From assembly GCF_002994745.2 (NCBI RefSeq), contig NC_037092.1, forward strand, positions 68,733,823 through 68,797,822: a stretch of 64,000 nucleotides of DNA, written 5' to 3'. The translations under genes and the position numbers were made by a program. This stretch comes from Rosa chinensis (taxonomy: Eukaryota > Streptophyta > Magnoliopsida > Rosales > Rosaceae). This document shows positions 45,720 through 56,477 of the stretch, piece after piece (the stretch's first letter is position 1; the number at the start of each line of letters is the position of its first letter). Under the pieces are notes generated by a model. That model was not told the origin of the DNA. It made no database searches and worked only from the letters and a program-made list of their open reading frames with translations.

Positions 45720-45985
45720 CAAAATTTTGATTAGCTTTCTGAGAAGATAAGTTTACTTTTACACGCGCCTTCGCTGCGGCTTCAATTCCTAGTATCTAGA
45801 AGTCTAGAATGGTCAAAGCACTATTTAAACGCATTCCGTTACTTAATCCCCAAGTCTTCAATAGAACATACTTAGCTGTCACTATTAGTCATACTTAGCT
45901 ACCCGCACCGATTCAAACCCCCTATATAAATTAGGACTCCCTTCCTTCCCTTCCATGCAACTCAGCAATAACGTTCACTCACAAA
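45720..45985 (+). promoter_or_regulatory. Proximal promoter and short leader of ZAT copy 5, reduced
   Basis: It keeps the TTTACACGCGCC block, TCTAGAATGGTCAAAG in place of the GAACGTTC palindrome, CCCAAGTCTTCAATAG near 45850, and a TATATAAA box at about 45923-45930, only some 60 bp before the ATG. The TGACGC..CGTGG module is absent. This is the most altered promoter of the five. Confidence 0.6.
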
Positions 45986-46465
45986 ATGAAGAGAGCAAGA
46001 GAAGATGAGCATCAAACCCAGGATTTGGTCAATTGCTTGATGCTACTATCCAAAGTAGATCGGAACCATTCCTCCTCAATCCGAGAACAAAACTCCTCGG
46101 GCCGCGTCTTTGCTTGCAAGACGTGTAACCGGGAGTTCTCATCGTTCCAGGCCCTCGGAGGCCACAGAGCGAGCCACAAGAAGCCGAAACTAGACGGTGG
46201 TGCCGCGGATCTCTTACAGCTGGCCCAGCCTTCTTTGCCGGTGAAGCCCAAGGCGCACGAGTGCCCGATCTGCGGGATGGAATTCCCAATCGGGCAGGCG
46301 CTTGGGGGACACATGAGGAGACATAGAGACGTTATGAGTTCTGCGGCGGAGCGGATTAGGGCGGCGGCGGTGCCGGTGTTGAAGAAATCGAATAGTAGTA
46401 AAAGGGTGTCGTGCCTGAATCTGGACTTGAATTTGGCGCCGCCCGGTTATCATTTGATATCTTAA
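45986..46465 (+). CDS. C2H2 zinc-finger repressor, ZAT11/ZAT18-like, copy 5
   Basis: Intronless, 159 residues, the shortest copy. Fingers CKTC..QALGGHRASH and CPICGMEFPIGQALGGHMRRH are intact. MKRARE, the leucine-rich stretch QDLVNCLMLL and DLNLAPPGYHLIS are present; the protein ends right after the EAR motif, without the YDLTKLQL tail of the others. It groups with copy 4 (MEF, AAERIRAAA). The ATG at 45986 lies in ACAAAATGAAGAG, a different leader end from the other copies. The frame is open and all ligands are kept, so function is possible despite the changed promoter. Confidence 0.92.
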   Translation: MKRAREDEHQTQDLVNCLMLLSKVDRNHSSSIREQNSSGRVFACKTCNREFSSFQALGGHRASHKKPKLDGGAADLLQLAQPSLPVKPKAHECPICGMEFPIGQALGGHMRRHRDVMSSAAERIRAAAVPVLKKSNSSKRVSCLNLDLNLAPPGYHLIS

Positions 46466-47424
46466 TATGTAACTGGGGATCCGTAGACCAGTGTTGCAGA
46501 CTTGCAGATACTGATTATTTCTGTAGTCATTTAATTGATTCGTTATATAGATACAGTAGAAATTTATTTTTTTATTTCGTCCTCGAATCATTTTGATAAT
46601 TTTGTTTCTTCAATATATTGTTTTGTGTTTTTAATACAATGGACGGTTCAAGGCATCAGTACGTTACTCCAGTTTATTAATTTCTGTTTGAAAAGAAAGA
46701 TTTATAACATAAGGGAAATGTATGTGAAGGGCTTAACAACGAACAGTGTCATATTCATTTCAAATACGTAAACATGTCATGATATATTTTCGTTCACGTT
46801 GTTTGTGCTACTAACTTATCCTAATCAAGCCAAGTACACATCGAATTTAACGCTTCTTTTGCTCAAGCTGAGAGAAAGTTTTGTATGACAGAGCCTGTGC
46901 GCTAGCTGCTAAGATATGCAGTTAAAGAATTAGCTAACGTAATTTGTTCATGCCATTGTGGCCTCTCCACAACACACAATACTCATATGCAGCAAGCTTT
47001 TGTATATCACACAAATTGTCTTGCTTTTTGTAATGAAATCAACAAAGCTTTTAGATTCTGTCGTGAAGCTAAATTTCTATGTGCAGTCTGATGGAACAAA
47101 TTGGTACCATGTGAGATCTTGGGAGGAAATTAATGGTAGACGTGTGTGACTCATTAGTGTTGTTCTAGTGATGTAATTCACTATCTTAAAAAACTTTCAT
47201 CACATAAAGATTTGGTGGTTGATGTGCTAATTCATAGCTATAATACTGTATAAGCTAATTAAAAGAGTGATGTTTATTGGTATTGTAGTTTATCTTTTAC
47301 TTGGAGGACGAATTCGTGTATTTTGTGTTGTCATGTGCTCATCATACATGGCTCGTACATAAGTCGGTAGAAAATACATGCTTGTGCATGTGACTAGATA
47401 TCTCTCATATGATTCTTTTGTCAA
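46466..47424. other. Intergenic, nothing assigned
   Basis: AT-rich, no recognised gene; the last ZAT 3' flank lies in the first 150 bp. Confidence 0.45.
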
Positions 47425-48225
47425 CAACTTATAATCTCTATTCATATACCCTCTCTACTTTTCTATTACTTTAATCTAATTTTTCATACAAATTATCATA
47501 ACTACCCTCTCTTACAATTATGTTTTTTTTTTCTTTTTCTTTTTTCTATTCGGCAAGTCAATCATCCAACGTCCTGCGGAGTTTCCAGGTGGGGATAGCA
47601 TCTCACCAACCCACCTTAAAACCTCACCACCCGTATAAGAAAAATCAAAAGGCCAAAACCAATAAAGGGAAGCAAACAAAGCCATAGAAACAAAGTTTGA
47701 AAATTTAAATTAGGTGGTGACTCAGTGATTGATCCTCCTCTAGTTAAAATCTAACCGTCATGTTTGGAATCCCCGATGTCCCCCAATTCATCGTCGTCCC
47801 CTATGTCATCCTTTAATTTCACGACTTTGATTTCTATATCATCTGTGTGGCATTGTTTTCCACAGTGAGGAGGTTTTCATGTGGGTGATATATTCTTTCA
47901 TTTTGGTGTGGGTTCGTTAGCCATGGCGATTAAGAAGGCATGTGAGTCATTCTCGAAGAGGTTGATTGATGAAGTGCAGAGATGAGGGTATATGAAGCAG
48001 ACGAGGATGAGCTTGAGGTACATGATGGAGTTTGGGCTTGAACCCACATTGAGGATGAGAGATAGAATCATGATGAGAAGAAGAAAAAAAATTAATAATA
48101 ATAATAATTACAAGAGAGGGTAATTAAGATAATTTATAATAAAAAAATTTGAATTAAAGTAATAAAAAAGTAAAGGGAGTGTGTGAATAGATAAAAATGG
48201 TATGTCAATAACACCACTCATTATA
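47425..48225. mobile_element. Inverted-repeat (MULE-like) element with a captured gene piece
   Basis: Arms of about 100 bp: left TTTCTATTACTTTAATC and TACCCTCTCTTACAATTAT, right the inverse of TTTTTATTACTTTAATTC and TACCCTCTCTTGTAATTAT. I could not fix a target duplication, so edges are approximate. The interior holds a T/C-rich tract at 47523-47548 and a fragment of pyruvate dehydrogenase kinase. Confidence 0.65.
47923..48060 (+). pseudogene. Captured first exon of mitochondrial pyruvate dehydrogenase kinase
   Basis: The frame from the ATG at 47923 reads MAIKKACESFSKRLIDEVQR, a stop (TGA where the family has Trp), then GYMKQTRMSLRYMMEFG and a diverging LEPTLRMRD. Plant pyruvate dehydrogenase kinase, which phosphorylates and inactivates the mitochondrial complex, starts in just this way (..KKAC..F.KSLI..V..WG.MKQTGVSLRYMMEFG). 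Only this N-terminal piece is present; the histidine-kinase-like ATPase domain is missing. It lies between inverted repeats, so transposon capture is the likely origin. Confidence 0.85.
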
Positions 48226-48769
48226 AATTCTAAATATGAACAATAAAACTGAATATTTGAAATGTGAGCATTCTAAAATAAAAATTCGGCCAGGAGTGGA
48301 CCATAAGATCTGTAAGAGTTGAGGCCCATGATCCTAGACCTTGGACCTATAAACCAAACTTGGACCCTAAAGAACTTAATCGAATGTTTGATAGAATATT
48401 TCTTCAGATTAAAAATTATAAAATGAATGGTTCTAATCAGAAAGTTATTCTTGTTTAAGGAAAATCACCGGTTTTTGTGCACTTTCTTCCAGTTCCTGAA
48501 TCTTCAGATCGAGGCTGGCAAAATTTAGTGGAAATTGGAGGTCCGGAAGATGGTGAACCGGTGGAATATTTGCTGTGGGTTGTATGGAGCTTCCGGTGGC
48601 CGGTTCGGTAGGTTTTCGGCCGGTTCTACTGGTTCTGTCGCCGGTTCTGGATTCCTGGGGTCGAGGGCTTCAAGTTGTGTGGCAGAGGCAGAAAAGGTTC
48701 AAGGTGAGGGTCGGAGGTTGCTAGGGTTTGACGGCTACGATTTTAGGTTTTAGGGTTAGGGCCTCATGC
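48226..48769. other. Unassigned, possibly internal part of an LTR element
   Basis: TGTTTAAGGAAAA occurs at about 48452 and 48777. The + frame at 48535-48753 is glycine-rich without a domain. Confidence 0.35.
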
Positions 48770-49000
48770 TGATAACGTGTTTAAGGAAAACTATAATTAA
48801 GAGAGAATTGAGTCGTGCTTTCAATGATAATATGAATCTCTTTATATATAGAGGATTACAAGATATAGAATCAGTATTGTACAAGGAAAAATAATCGTAC
48901 AAGTAATCAGATATCTATGAATATCTCTAATACAAAACTCTATTACAAGTAGGTCAAGTAACCTAGAGTTTGGGCCAGACACATATTCTGGATTTACTTG
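48770..49000 (-). mobile_element. Possible LTR fragment with primer-binding-like site
   Basis: On the minus strand the stretch carries CTCTATATATAGAG and ends ..TTTTCCTTAAACACGTTATC, then AGCATGAGGCCC. ACGTTATCAGCA is a known boundary text of some plant copia LTRs. A partner LTR was not identified. Confidence 0.4.
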
Positions 49001-49423
49001 AACAATTCTGAAATTTTAATTTTGAATTCAAATTTAAAAACCGAGAACTCAAAGTTTATTCGCCTAGCAAGCGCTACGGTATGAACTTCCCAACTCGAGT
49101 CATGTTAAGTTTGCAATATCATAGGAGTTTTACCCTCGAACTCACAAAATCACTCTTTCCTTCTAGTCAGAAGTATCAAAGTTCCAAATCGGGAAAGCCG
49201 CCACACCCGTATGTTGTACACCTCCATAACCGCGACGCTACCTCAGACTTGTGGGAGGCGAAAATTGTTGTCAGATTTCATGGATGATAGGCTGGCCCTA
49301 ACTTCTCAGGTCGCTCAAGACGAGGCAAACCTTAAAAAGTCCATATTTAGTTTTTCTCTGGTTTTGTAGTTCTTCTTATCGTTATTTCGGTTATACTTAT
49401 TCTGTTATGGTTTGTACAAGGTT
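49001..49423. other. Flank of the F-box pseudogene
   Basis: No recognised domain; may contain its old 5' region. Confidence 0.35.
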
Positions 49424-51670
49424 GGGAACAACTTGGTGGACCGCATCAGTGCACTGCCGGGTGGGATTTTAGTTACTAAGCGATGGCGTCACATTTGTGG
49501 ACCTTTACTAGGTCTCTGAAATTTGATGATAAAATTATTTCTGAGCTGATTTTATACAAGCCAAGAAAACGAGAGTTGGAAATCGAAAGGTACGTCAATT
49601 GGGTCAATAGTGTAGTGAAGCAACATAGAGGTCCAGTGATCAATGTGTTGAGGTATTATGCTGTTCTAAATGATCCTAGGCATGTAGGTGCCATTAGTGA
49701 ATGGGTTCAACTGAATATGGAATAGAGTGCAAAGGCTTGAGTTGCTCCTTTTGAAAGATGGGTTTGCTGTGCAAGATGAGATTGTGGCTGTCTAGTTTTC
49801 CCCACAATTCGAGTTTTGGTGTCAAAAATGGGTTTTCTTTGAAGCACTTGTGCTCTTAATTACCTTGATATTCCATATCTACACCCTTGTGCATACAAGC
49901 CCTCGGTGGTTACATTTGCTATAAGTACCTCAAAGCTTTTGCTTTCATATCTGTTGATGTGAGTGGACAAGTTCTGGAGTGCTTAATTGCTTTCTAACTG
50001 TCCTGTTCTTGAACTATTAACTGTGGTTGGCTCTTCGAAGTTGGGGAATGTAAGAATTATTGGGCCATCTATTGTGTTGAAGTACTTGAGAATAGAATGT
50101 ATACGTCTTGAAAGCATTGAGATTTGTGATGCAAACCTTGTTTCACTCGTTTTTTTGGAAAAGAAGTAAACTTGCTTCTTAATGTACCACAGCTTGTAGC
50201 TGTCCATTGGGTCGTTTCACTTTCACGCTGTCTTTCGCAGCTAGAGGTTCTCAAACTGCAAGGATTGATGGTTAGTATATGTAACAGTTATGTGGTGGTT
50301 TTCATTTCATTTTGCTGCATAATTGTAATTACAGAATGGATGTATGTAATTCTCAACTAACGGAACTGATCAATATGTCAACAACTTTAGAAATCAGTCT
50401 TAGGAGTGCAGGCCAGTTCGCACCCTAATACAGGATAGCAACACAACTTGAATCCTAAACGAAACTGCCGATCAATCTTAATAATTCTAACGATGTTATG
50501 CTTTACTCAATTAGCCAAATCATTCAAAGTAAACTCATCACACATAACACAAGATCTGTTGACGCAGTAAAACCCTCCAAAGAGGTAAACAACTGCGGGC
50601 ACTATGCCGGTGAACAATCCACTATATGAATATGAAAGTACATAAAGATCTTACACAACTCATCTACTAGAACCAATCTAGTGGGCAGCGGTGTCTCCTA
50701 GTCTTTGCCACTTCCAAATCAGCGACCTTGTTCTTCTTTGTCAATCTTAAGATGGCACAACTCTCACCTCGGTTATCAATCACCTTAAGGCACAAATCAT
50801 GCATGAACTACCAACACACATGAAGCATAAAACCAGAAAACTTTTTGATAGAAAAAGTTTGAGATTTGATAATCCTTCAAGAGCTAAACAAGGAACATCT
50901 CATGAAGAATTCTCAACAACAATTTTGGCTCAATACTTTCTGAGGATGAAAGATCAGAAAGCTTTTTATAAACGTAGCAGTTATTTGTTTTCTGTTCTGG
51001 TGCACACGCTTAACAACGTGAAAAACACATATATATAAGATATGAATCAACTAGGGTCTCCTAGGGTTTCTGCTACCGAAAGGCTTTTCAAAAGAGGTTT
51101 TTATCCATGGATTAAAATCAAACGTTTAAAAGGAAAAGCCCATAAACCAATTTAAGAAAGTTTGAATCCTTTGGATAAAACCTTCCAAAAATTCGCATAT
51201 CAACACCTTAGGATTGAAAAGATTTTCGCATCCTACAATAGGATTTAAAGACAAGTTCAGTCCTAACCACTTGACAAGCATGCACATGTATGCAAGACAT
51301 ACCTGATTGATGAGAGTTGTGCCTGAAGCTTGAAGCATTCCATTCTTTCAAGGATCTAAGAGTAGAAAGCTATTACAAGAAACATGACTCTTGGTTGTTG
51401 CGCTTAGGAAATGCCAATCAAAATAAACATTGCACTAACAATAATATTAGTGCTTACCCTTTGTTTGGTTTCAGCTTTATAACGAGAAACTTATATTTCC
51501 TATGTTCGCAAATCTGAAGCATTTGGAATTAGAATTTAAACCAGATGATGATTGCTGTCTTCTTCAATTGGATTCTTTCATTAAGGCATCTCCTTACTTG
51601 CGGAAACTTGTGTTGAAGGTATACGATCTTACATTGGCAGATTACATAGTAAAACTTGGTTTTGTTTAGC
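49424..51670 (+). pseudogene. F-box/LRR/FBD-type gene remnant
   Basis: The order of pieces fits the plant F-box/FBD family, substrate receptors of SCF ubiquitin ligases. VDRISALPGGILV (about 49438) is joined directly to KRWRH, so most of the F-box is deleted. Then, in another frame, RYVNWVNSVVKQHRGPVI (49590-49640) and HVGAISEWVQ (49680-49712). LRR-like text follows: LSNCPVLELLTVVGSSKLGN (49987-50045), LVSLVFLEK, LNVPQLV, LEVLKLQGLM (50240-50270). A GT site at about 50271 may begin an intron that was enlarged by insertion; coding resumes at MFANLKHLELEFKPDDD.. and SPYLRKLVLKV (about 51500-51620). Multiple frameshifts and stops make it non-functional. The C-terminal FBD part is not seen. Confidence 0.75.
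50340..51470. other. Unclassified insert within the F-box remnant
   Basis: No similarity to the F-box family; no inverted or direct terminal repeat was found. CCTTTTGGATAAAACCTTCC and related short repeats are present. It may be a decayed transposon in an intron. Confidence 0.4.
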
Positions 51671-52962
51671 TCTTTGGTGGATATCTATTTCTAGTTCAAT
51701 ATCCTTAATGGTTTTGAATAGGGCGGCATAGTGTTATTTGATGCATGTTTATTACCGGCTTGTCCTTATATGTCGTTGCATTCATTTCCTTTTTTTAAAA
51801 TTTAAAATCATGTTTAGGGGTTGTACTAAAACAAAATAAAATGATTATATGTTCTCTAATCTAACTTAAATTTTCGTTTGATATTTGAAGTAATGCGGTT
51901 TACATGCTTCGTTCATCTTCAAATATTGTTTACTTCAAGTTTATTGCCATAAACATATTAGTGTTTGTATGTAACTATGTAAGTTTGCATGTCCCATAGT
52001 ACGGTTGTTACTCAGGGTTTACCTATAGTTTTACCATTCTATGTTTGACCATTTAATAGTGGACAAATCTCAGAGGCTGAGTTTCAGTAATAAAAGAGTC
52101 AATTTTGGGTTTTGATCGATTCTGTGTGTATATGATGCATTGATGAGCATATCTATTCAATACAAATAGATTAAGGTTGCAAAGAAAATGGTGTAGCCTA
52201 TGAATGATGTCAGTTTGATAAATAAAATGGTGATGTGGGTTCGTGAAAGAAGTAATTGCCATGACAATAAAAGATTAGAGACATGCCAAATTGATAGTTA
52301 ACAATTCAAATTGGAGTTGCAAAACTAGTTAAGAAAATAGAGATTGATGGTGGGTTCAATTAACAATCCAAGAGCAAACAAATCAATCACTACGTAATTG
52401 CAAGACCATGAATATAATTTTCTTCTGTTAGCTTCATATCAAAGGAGGAAGATAGAGAAAAAAGAATGAGAGATATAGAGCGAGGAAGAAAATGCCATAA
52501 GTTCTCACATGATATGATTCAAAAGTGTAGTATTGATCATCTCTTGCCGTCTTCTGCAATCAATGATACATGATGTTATCAATTCCCTTCTCCATTCCCT
52601 TGACACCGCACACTAGAAGTAGGTGTTGTCCTTCACTCCTTTGGTACGTAACTCCCATAGCTCTTCCGGATACTAAGCAATTCTAGTTTGAATGTACATC
52701 TTCTCGCCCTTCTCGTTGGTTTGCTCATTGTTGACAGCGAAGTCAAGCTTGAAGTTATCGGGGGCTTTCTCGTTCATCTTCTAATTCAAGCATGAAGTCA
52801 AGCCAGCGATGGTTGGTTGAGGAACTACAGGCGTCGTGCAATTTTTTTTTTTCACCTGTACAAGGACAACGTCGGAAGAGCTTGAAATAAAATATTATTG
52901 CCGGCTCCCCTTAGTTACAAATGGAAAGACCCCAAAAAACTCATCAAGTAATGACATGGATG
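51671..52962. other. Intergenic, nothing assigned
   Basis: AT-rich, no domain-bearing frame and no element edge recognised. T-run near 52840. Confidence 0.4.
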
Positions 52963-53009
52963 TGTCAATTTTGATTGATGTGGCCTCCAATCCTCCGTAG
53001 AGTCCTATT

Positions 53010-53040
53010 ATAAATAAAAATAAAAATAAAAATAAAAAAA
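53010..53040. repeat. (TAAAAA)n-type microsatellite
   Basis: TAAATAAAAATAAAAATAAA and a following A-run, at the presumed left edge of the MULE-like element. Confidence 0.8.
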
Positions 53041-53125
53041 TCGTATAAACAGTATTCGAACTTTTTCAGACTATTAACTTCAGTATCTCTGAATACTACA
53101 CTGTTTGGTATCTCAAGTTTTTTAA

Positions 53126-53554
53126 ATGCATGCCAACTAAAGAGCTCAAGAGATTCTTCTTCACTCATTTTTTGCACCTCATATATTTTGTGCACTCGAA
53201 GTTGCTCTAGTACATGCCTATCTGTTGTTATTACAACAATTCTACTTCCTGGACCAAATGCATCACGGTTTATAGCTAGTGCATTTAGTTGGCCCATATG
53301 ATCCACATCATCAACAATGACAAGTACCTTCTCGCATCCAAGTTTGTCCTTTATCACATTGATACCTTCGTTAGCATTGCCTATGTCTATCTTGATTGGT
53401 TTTAGGATATCGGAAAGAAGCTTTTCTTGCAGAAGAATCTTACCATTTTGATTGGTTTTAGGATATCGGAAAGAAGCTTTTCTTGCAGAAGAATCTTACC
53501 ATTTTTCTCCTTTGCAGTTTCCGAACATTTGCAAGGAAGCTTTTACGTCTAAAG
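53126..53554 (-). pseudogene. TIR-NBS-LRR NB-ARC fragment, downstream half
   Basis: On the minus strand: KILLQEKLLSDILKPIK (RNBS-A side), then KLGCEKVLVIVDDVDHMGQL (kinase-2, with DDVD), LNALAINRDAFGPGSRIVVI and TTDRHVLEQL (RNBS-B), KIYEVQKMSEEESLELF and SWHAFKK (RNBS-C). VDDVD and TTRD-like text are the hallmarks of TIR-type NB-ARC ATPases of plant immune receptors. A 56-bp tandem duplication (53394-53505) shifts the frame. GLPLAL and all LRRs are missing. The upstream half with the P-loop is at 58728-58990, across the copia element. Confidence 0.88.
53394..53505. repeat. 56-bp tandem duplication in the NB-ARC fragment
   Basis: The unit GATTGGTTTTAGGATATCGG...TTACCATTTT is present twice back to back with no difference that I see. 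56 is not a multiple of 3, so it breaks the reading frame. Confidence 0.93.
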
Positions 53555-53716
53555 AGTCAAATGGCACAAGGTTGAGAGAATGAATTTTCTGATATTAGAT
53601 TCATCTCACAGTGGAGGTCTATAAAGAAGATTACAGGAATACAACAGGTAAGTACTAACTACGCAATAATTACAATATATTCTATTCCTAACGTTAAGCC
53701 ATGACTCACGCTAACA
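53555..53716 (-). repeat. Copia 3' LTR
   Basis: 162 bp; on the minus strand it starts TGTTAGCGTGAGTCATGG and ends CATTTGACT. The CT end, instead of CA, is unusual but shared by both LTRs and supported by the target duplication. Confidence 0.93.
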
Positions 53717-53723
53717 CTCCCCC

Positions 53724-55862
53724 TCAAGTTGGCGCATACACATCAACCATGCCCAACTTGCTTAGTGAGTCATAAAACACCTTCCTGGAAACTCCTTTGG
53801 TAAGTATATTTGCAAGTTGCTCTTCAGTCGGAACAAAAGGAAAGCTAATAATTTTGGCATCTAGCTTCTCCTTTATAAAGTGACGATCAACCTCCACATG
53901 CTTAGTACGATCATGTTGTACTGGATTCTGTGATATGTCAATGGCTGCCTTATTGTCACAATACAACTGCATAGTACTTTTGAGTTTGAAACCCAAATCA
54001 TGTAACAGATTTCTTAGCCACAGCAATTCACACACTCCGTGAGCCATACCTCTATACTCGGCCTCAGCACTAGATCGTGCCACAACTTTCTGTTTCTTAC
54101 TCTTCCATGTAATCAAATTACCTCCCACAAAGGTAAAGTAACCTGATGTTGACCTCTTGTCTGTAATATTTCCTGCCCAATCTGCATCTGTAAAGCCACA
54201 AACCTCAAGGATGTTGTTGTGTTTAGAAAACAATACTCCCCTTCCTGGAGCTAACTTCAGATACTTTAAAATTCTCATAACAGCATCCATATGACTTTCA
54301 CTCGGGTTATGTATGAACTGACTCACCACACTCACTGCATATGCAACATCTGGTCTAGTATGAGCCAAATAAATCAAGCGCCCAACTAACCTCTGATAGC
54401 GAGCTCGATCAGTAGGTACCTGATCTGGATACTCAGCTAAACAATTATTATGCTCAATAGAAGTATCAATAGGTCTGCAATCCAACAAACCTGTCTCTGT
54501 TAGCAAGTCAAGAACGTACTTCCTCTGGCACAAGTAGATCCCTTCTCTCCCCCTGGCTACCTCAATTCCTAAGAAGTACTTAAGTTCACCCAAATCTTTC
54601 ATCTCGAACTTAGAGGCTAGCTGTCTCTGCAGTCTATTCATCTCAACAGTATCATTGCCAGTGATTACCATATCATCCACATAAATAATTAGAGCTGTTA
54701 CCTTCCCTTGTTGATGCTTGAGAAACAAGGTATGATCTGAGTTGCTCTGTTTGTAACCAACCTTCCGCATGAACTGTGAAAATCTCCTAAACCAAGCACG
54801 AGGCGACTGTTTGAGACCATACAGAGACTTTCTCAATTTGCATATAAAATCACCAGGAGAAGCAACTACATACCCAGGTGGAAGGCTCATGTACACTTCC
54901 TCAGCTAACTCTCTATGAAGAAATGCATTCTTGACATCAAACTGTCGGAGTGGCCAGTTTAAACTAGTAGCAAATGAGAGCAGAACCCGAATATTGTTCA
55001 TCTTGGCAACAGAAGCAAATGTTTCATCGTATTCTATACCATACGTCTGAGTGAACCCCTTTGCTACAATGCGTGCTTTGTACCGATTCACTGATCCATC
55101 TACATTATGTTTCACAGTAAACACCCAACGACAAACTACAGCCTTCTTGCCTTGTGGTGGAGGCACAAGTTGCCAAGTATTGTTCTTCTGCAACGCCTCC
55201 ATCTCTTCCTCCATTGCCTTCCTCCACTTTGGATCCCCCAATGCATCCTGCACTATGTTAGGTACTGATACAGCAGATATTTGATTCACAAATGATTCAT
55301 ATGACTTAGACAACCTCCTAGTGGACATATAATCGACTACTGGGTATTTTGATTTAGCAGTAAGAGTAGGTTCATATCTTTTGGCTGATTGACCTCGAGT
55401 GGTCCTATTTGGTAACACATATTGCTCAACATTAGACTCACTATTGCCAGTACCAGTAGGGGGACATACCTCAAATGAGTGATCTTCAATACCAGGAAGT
55501 TGTGGGTTAGGGGTAGAAGTGATGGCAGGAGGGGCAGTTGTGTCTTCAACTGCATGTTCAATGATTGAAACTGGTGTCTGGGTGTCTGGAGCTTCCGCTT
55601 CTGGAGGTGATGAGCCAATGCTCTCAACTGGATCAGTCAAAATATCTCCTGCCTGTGCAACTTCTTCTCCGCTTTTTGATTCCTCCCTCTCTCCATGATA
55701 CAACTCTTCAAAATATGAATTCTCCCCCTGAAGAGCTGTATCTGATGAGGAAAAATAACTCATGTCCTCAAAGAAAGTAACATCCATAGTGACATAGTAC
55801 TTTCTGGTTGGTGGATGATAGCACTTATACCCTTTCTGAGAACCTCCGTAGCCCACAAACAC
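53724..55862 (-). CDS. Copia reverse transcriptase and RNase H reading frame
   Basis: An open frame of 712 codons, beginning at the end of integrase (MFVGYGGSQKGYKCYHP) and ending DVYAPT with a stop next to the polypurine tract. RT motifs: W..AM..E..AL..N.TW (about 55230-55160), KARIVAKGFTQ, DVKNAFLHREL (catalytic D), SLYGLKQSPRAW, and IIYVDDMVITG (YVDD catalytic pair). RNase H: CGFTDADWAG, KRSTSGY, SSAEAEYRG, CDNKAAI and HVEVDRHFI. The HRE in place of the common HGE after AFL is a small substitution. This part has stayed open although integrase is broken, so it may be recently inactivated or drifting by chance. Confidence 0.93.
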   Translation of the reverse strand: MFVGYGGSQKGYKCYHPPTRKYYVTMDVTFFEDMSYFSSSDTALQGENSYFEELYHGEREESKSGEEVAQAGDILTDPVESIGSSPPEAEAPDTQTPVSIIEHAVEDTTAPPAITSTPNPQLPGIEDHSFEVCPPTGTGNSESNVEQYVLPNRTTRGQSAKRYEPTLTAKSKYPVVDYMSTRRLSKSYESFVNQISAVSVPNIVQDALGDPKWRKAMEEEMEALQKNNTWQLVPPPQGKKAVVCRWVFTVKHNVDGSVNRYKARIVAKGFTQTYGIEYDETFASVAKMNNIRVLLSFATSLNWPLRQFDVKNAFLHRELAEEVYMSLPPGYVVASPGDFICKLRKSLYGLKQSPRAWFRRFSQFMRKVGYKQSNSDHTLFLKHQQGKVTALIIYVDDMVITGNDTVEMNRLQRQLASKFEMKDLGELKYFLGIEVARGREGIYLCQRKYVLDLLTETGLLDCRPIDTSIEHNNCLAEYPDQVPTDRARYQRLVGRLIYLAHTRPDVAYAVSVVSQFIHNPSESHMDAVMRILKYLKLAPGRGVLFSKHNNILEVCGFTDADWAGNITDKRSTSGYFTFVGGNLITWKSKKQKVVARSSAEAEYRGMAHGVCELLWLRNLLHDLGFKLKSTMQLYCDNKAAIDISQNPVQHDRTKHVEVDRHFIKEKLDAKIISFPFVPTEEQLANILTKGVSRKVFYDSLSKLGMVDVYAPT

Positions 55863-56477
55863 ACACTTAAGGCTCGCTCATCCAACTTAGACCGCTGGTT
55901 TTTAGGAATATGGACAAAAACAACACAACCAAAGACACGAGCTGGAAGATTATGAAATGAAGGTAAGGAAACATGAGATGCAAGAACCTCAAATGGAATT
56001 TTTCCCCGAAGGACACTAGATGGAAGACGATTGAGAAGATGGGAGGAAGCATGAATAGCATCGCCCCAAAGATACTTAGGCATATGAGCACTAAAGAGAA
56101 GGGCACGAGCCATATCAAGTAAATGACGGTTTTTTCTTTCAGACACTCCATTTTGCTCTGGTGTTTGTGGACATGTGGTTTGGTGAACAATCCCATGGGT
56201 TTTGAAAAACTCTTGGAAAACATGATTAACATATTCTCCTCCGATTAAAATATCTCATACCGAACACAGTAGGTTCTCTAGAAGGTCCTCAAACATCAGA
56301 GTGAATCAACTCAAAAGGAATTACACTTTTATTAGAAATACTAGGAGAATAAGTAGCACGATTACTTTTGGCCAAGACACATGTTTCACAATGTAAAGCA
56401 CACTCATCCACACCAATAAACAGAGTAGGCAAGGTTTTTCTCATAAGACTAAAAGATGGATGCCCTAAACGACGATG
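55760..56477 (-). pseudogene. Copia integrase remnant
   Basis: HRRLGHPSFSLMRKT-like text (about 56480-56430) and the C-C half of the zinc domain survive, but the first catalytic part is deleted near 56260 (text jumps from ..SREPTVFGMRYF to the QEFFKTHGI region). TPEQNGVSERKNRHLLDMAR is readable in the frame ending near 55760, then a frameshift near 55870 leads into the RT frame. The element therefore cannot integrate by itself. Confidence 0.85.
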
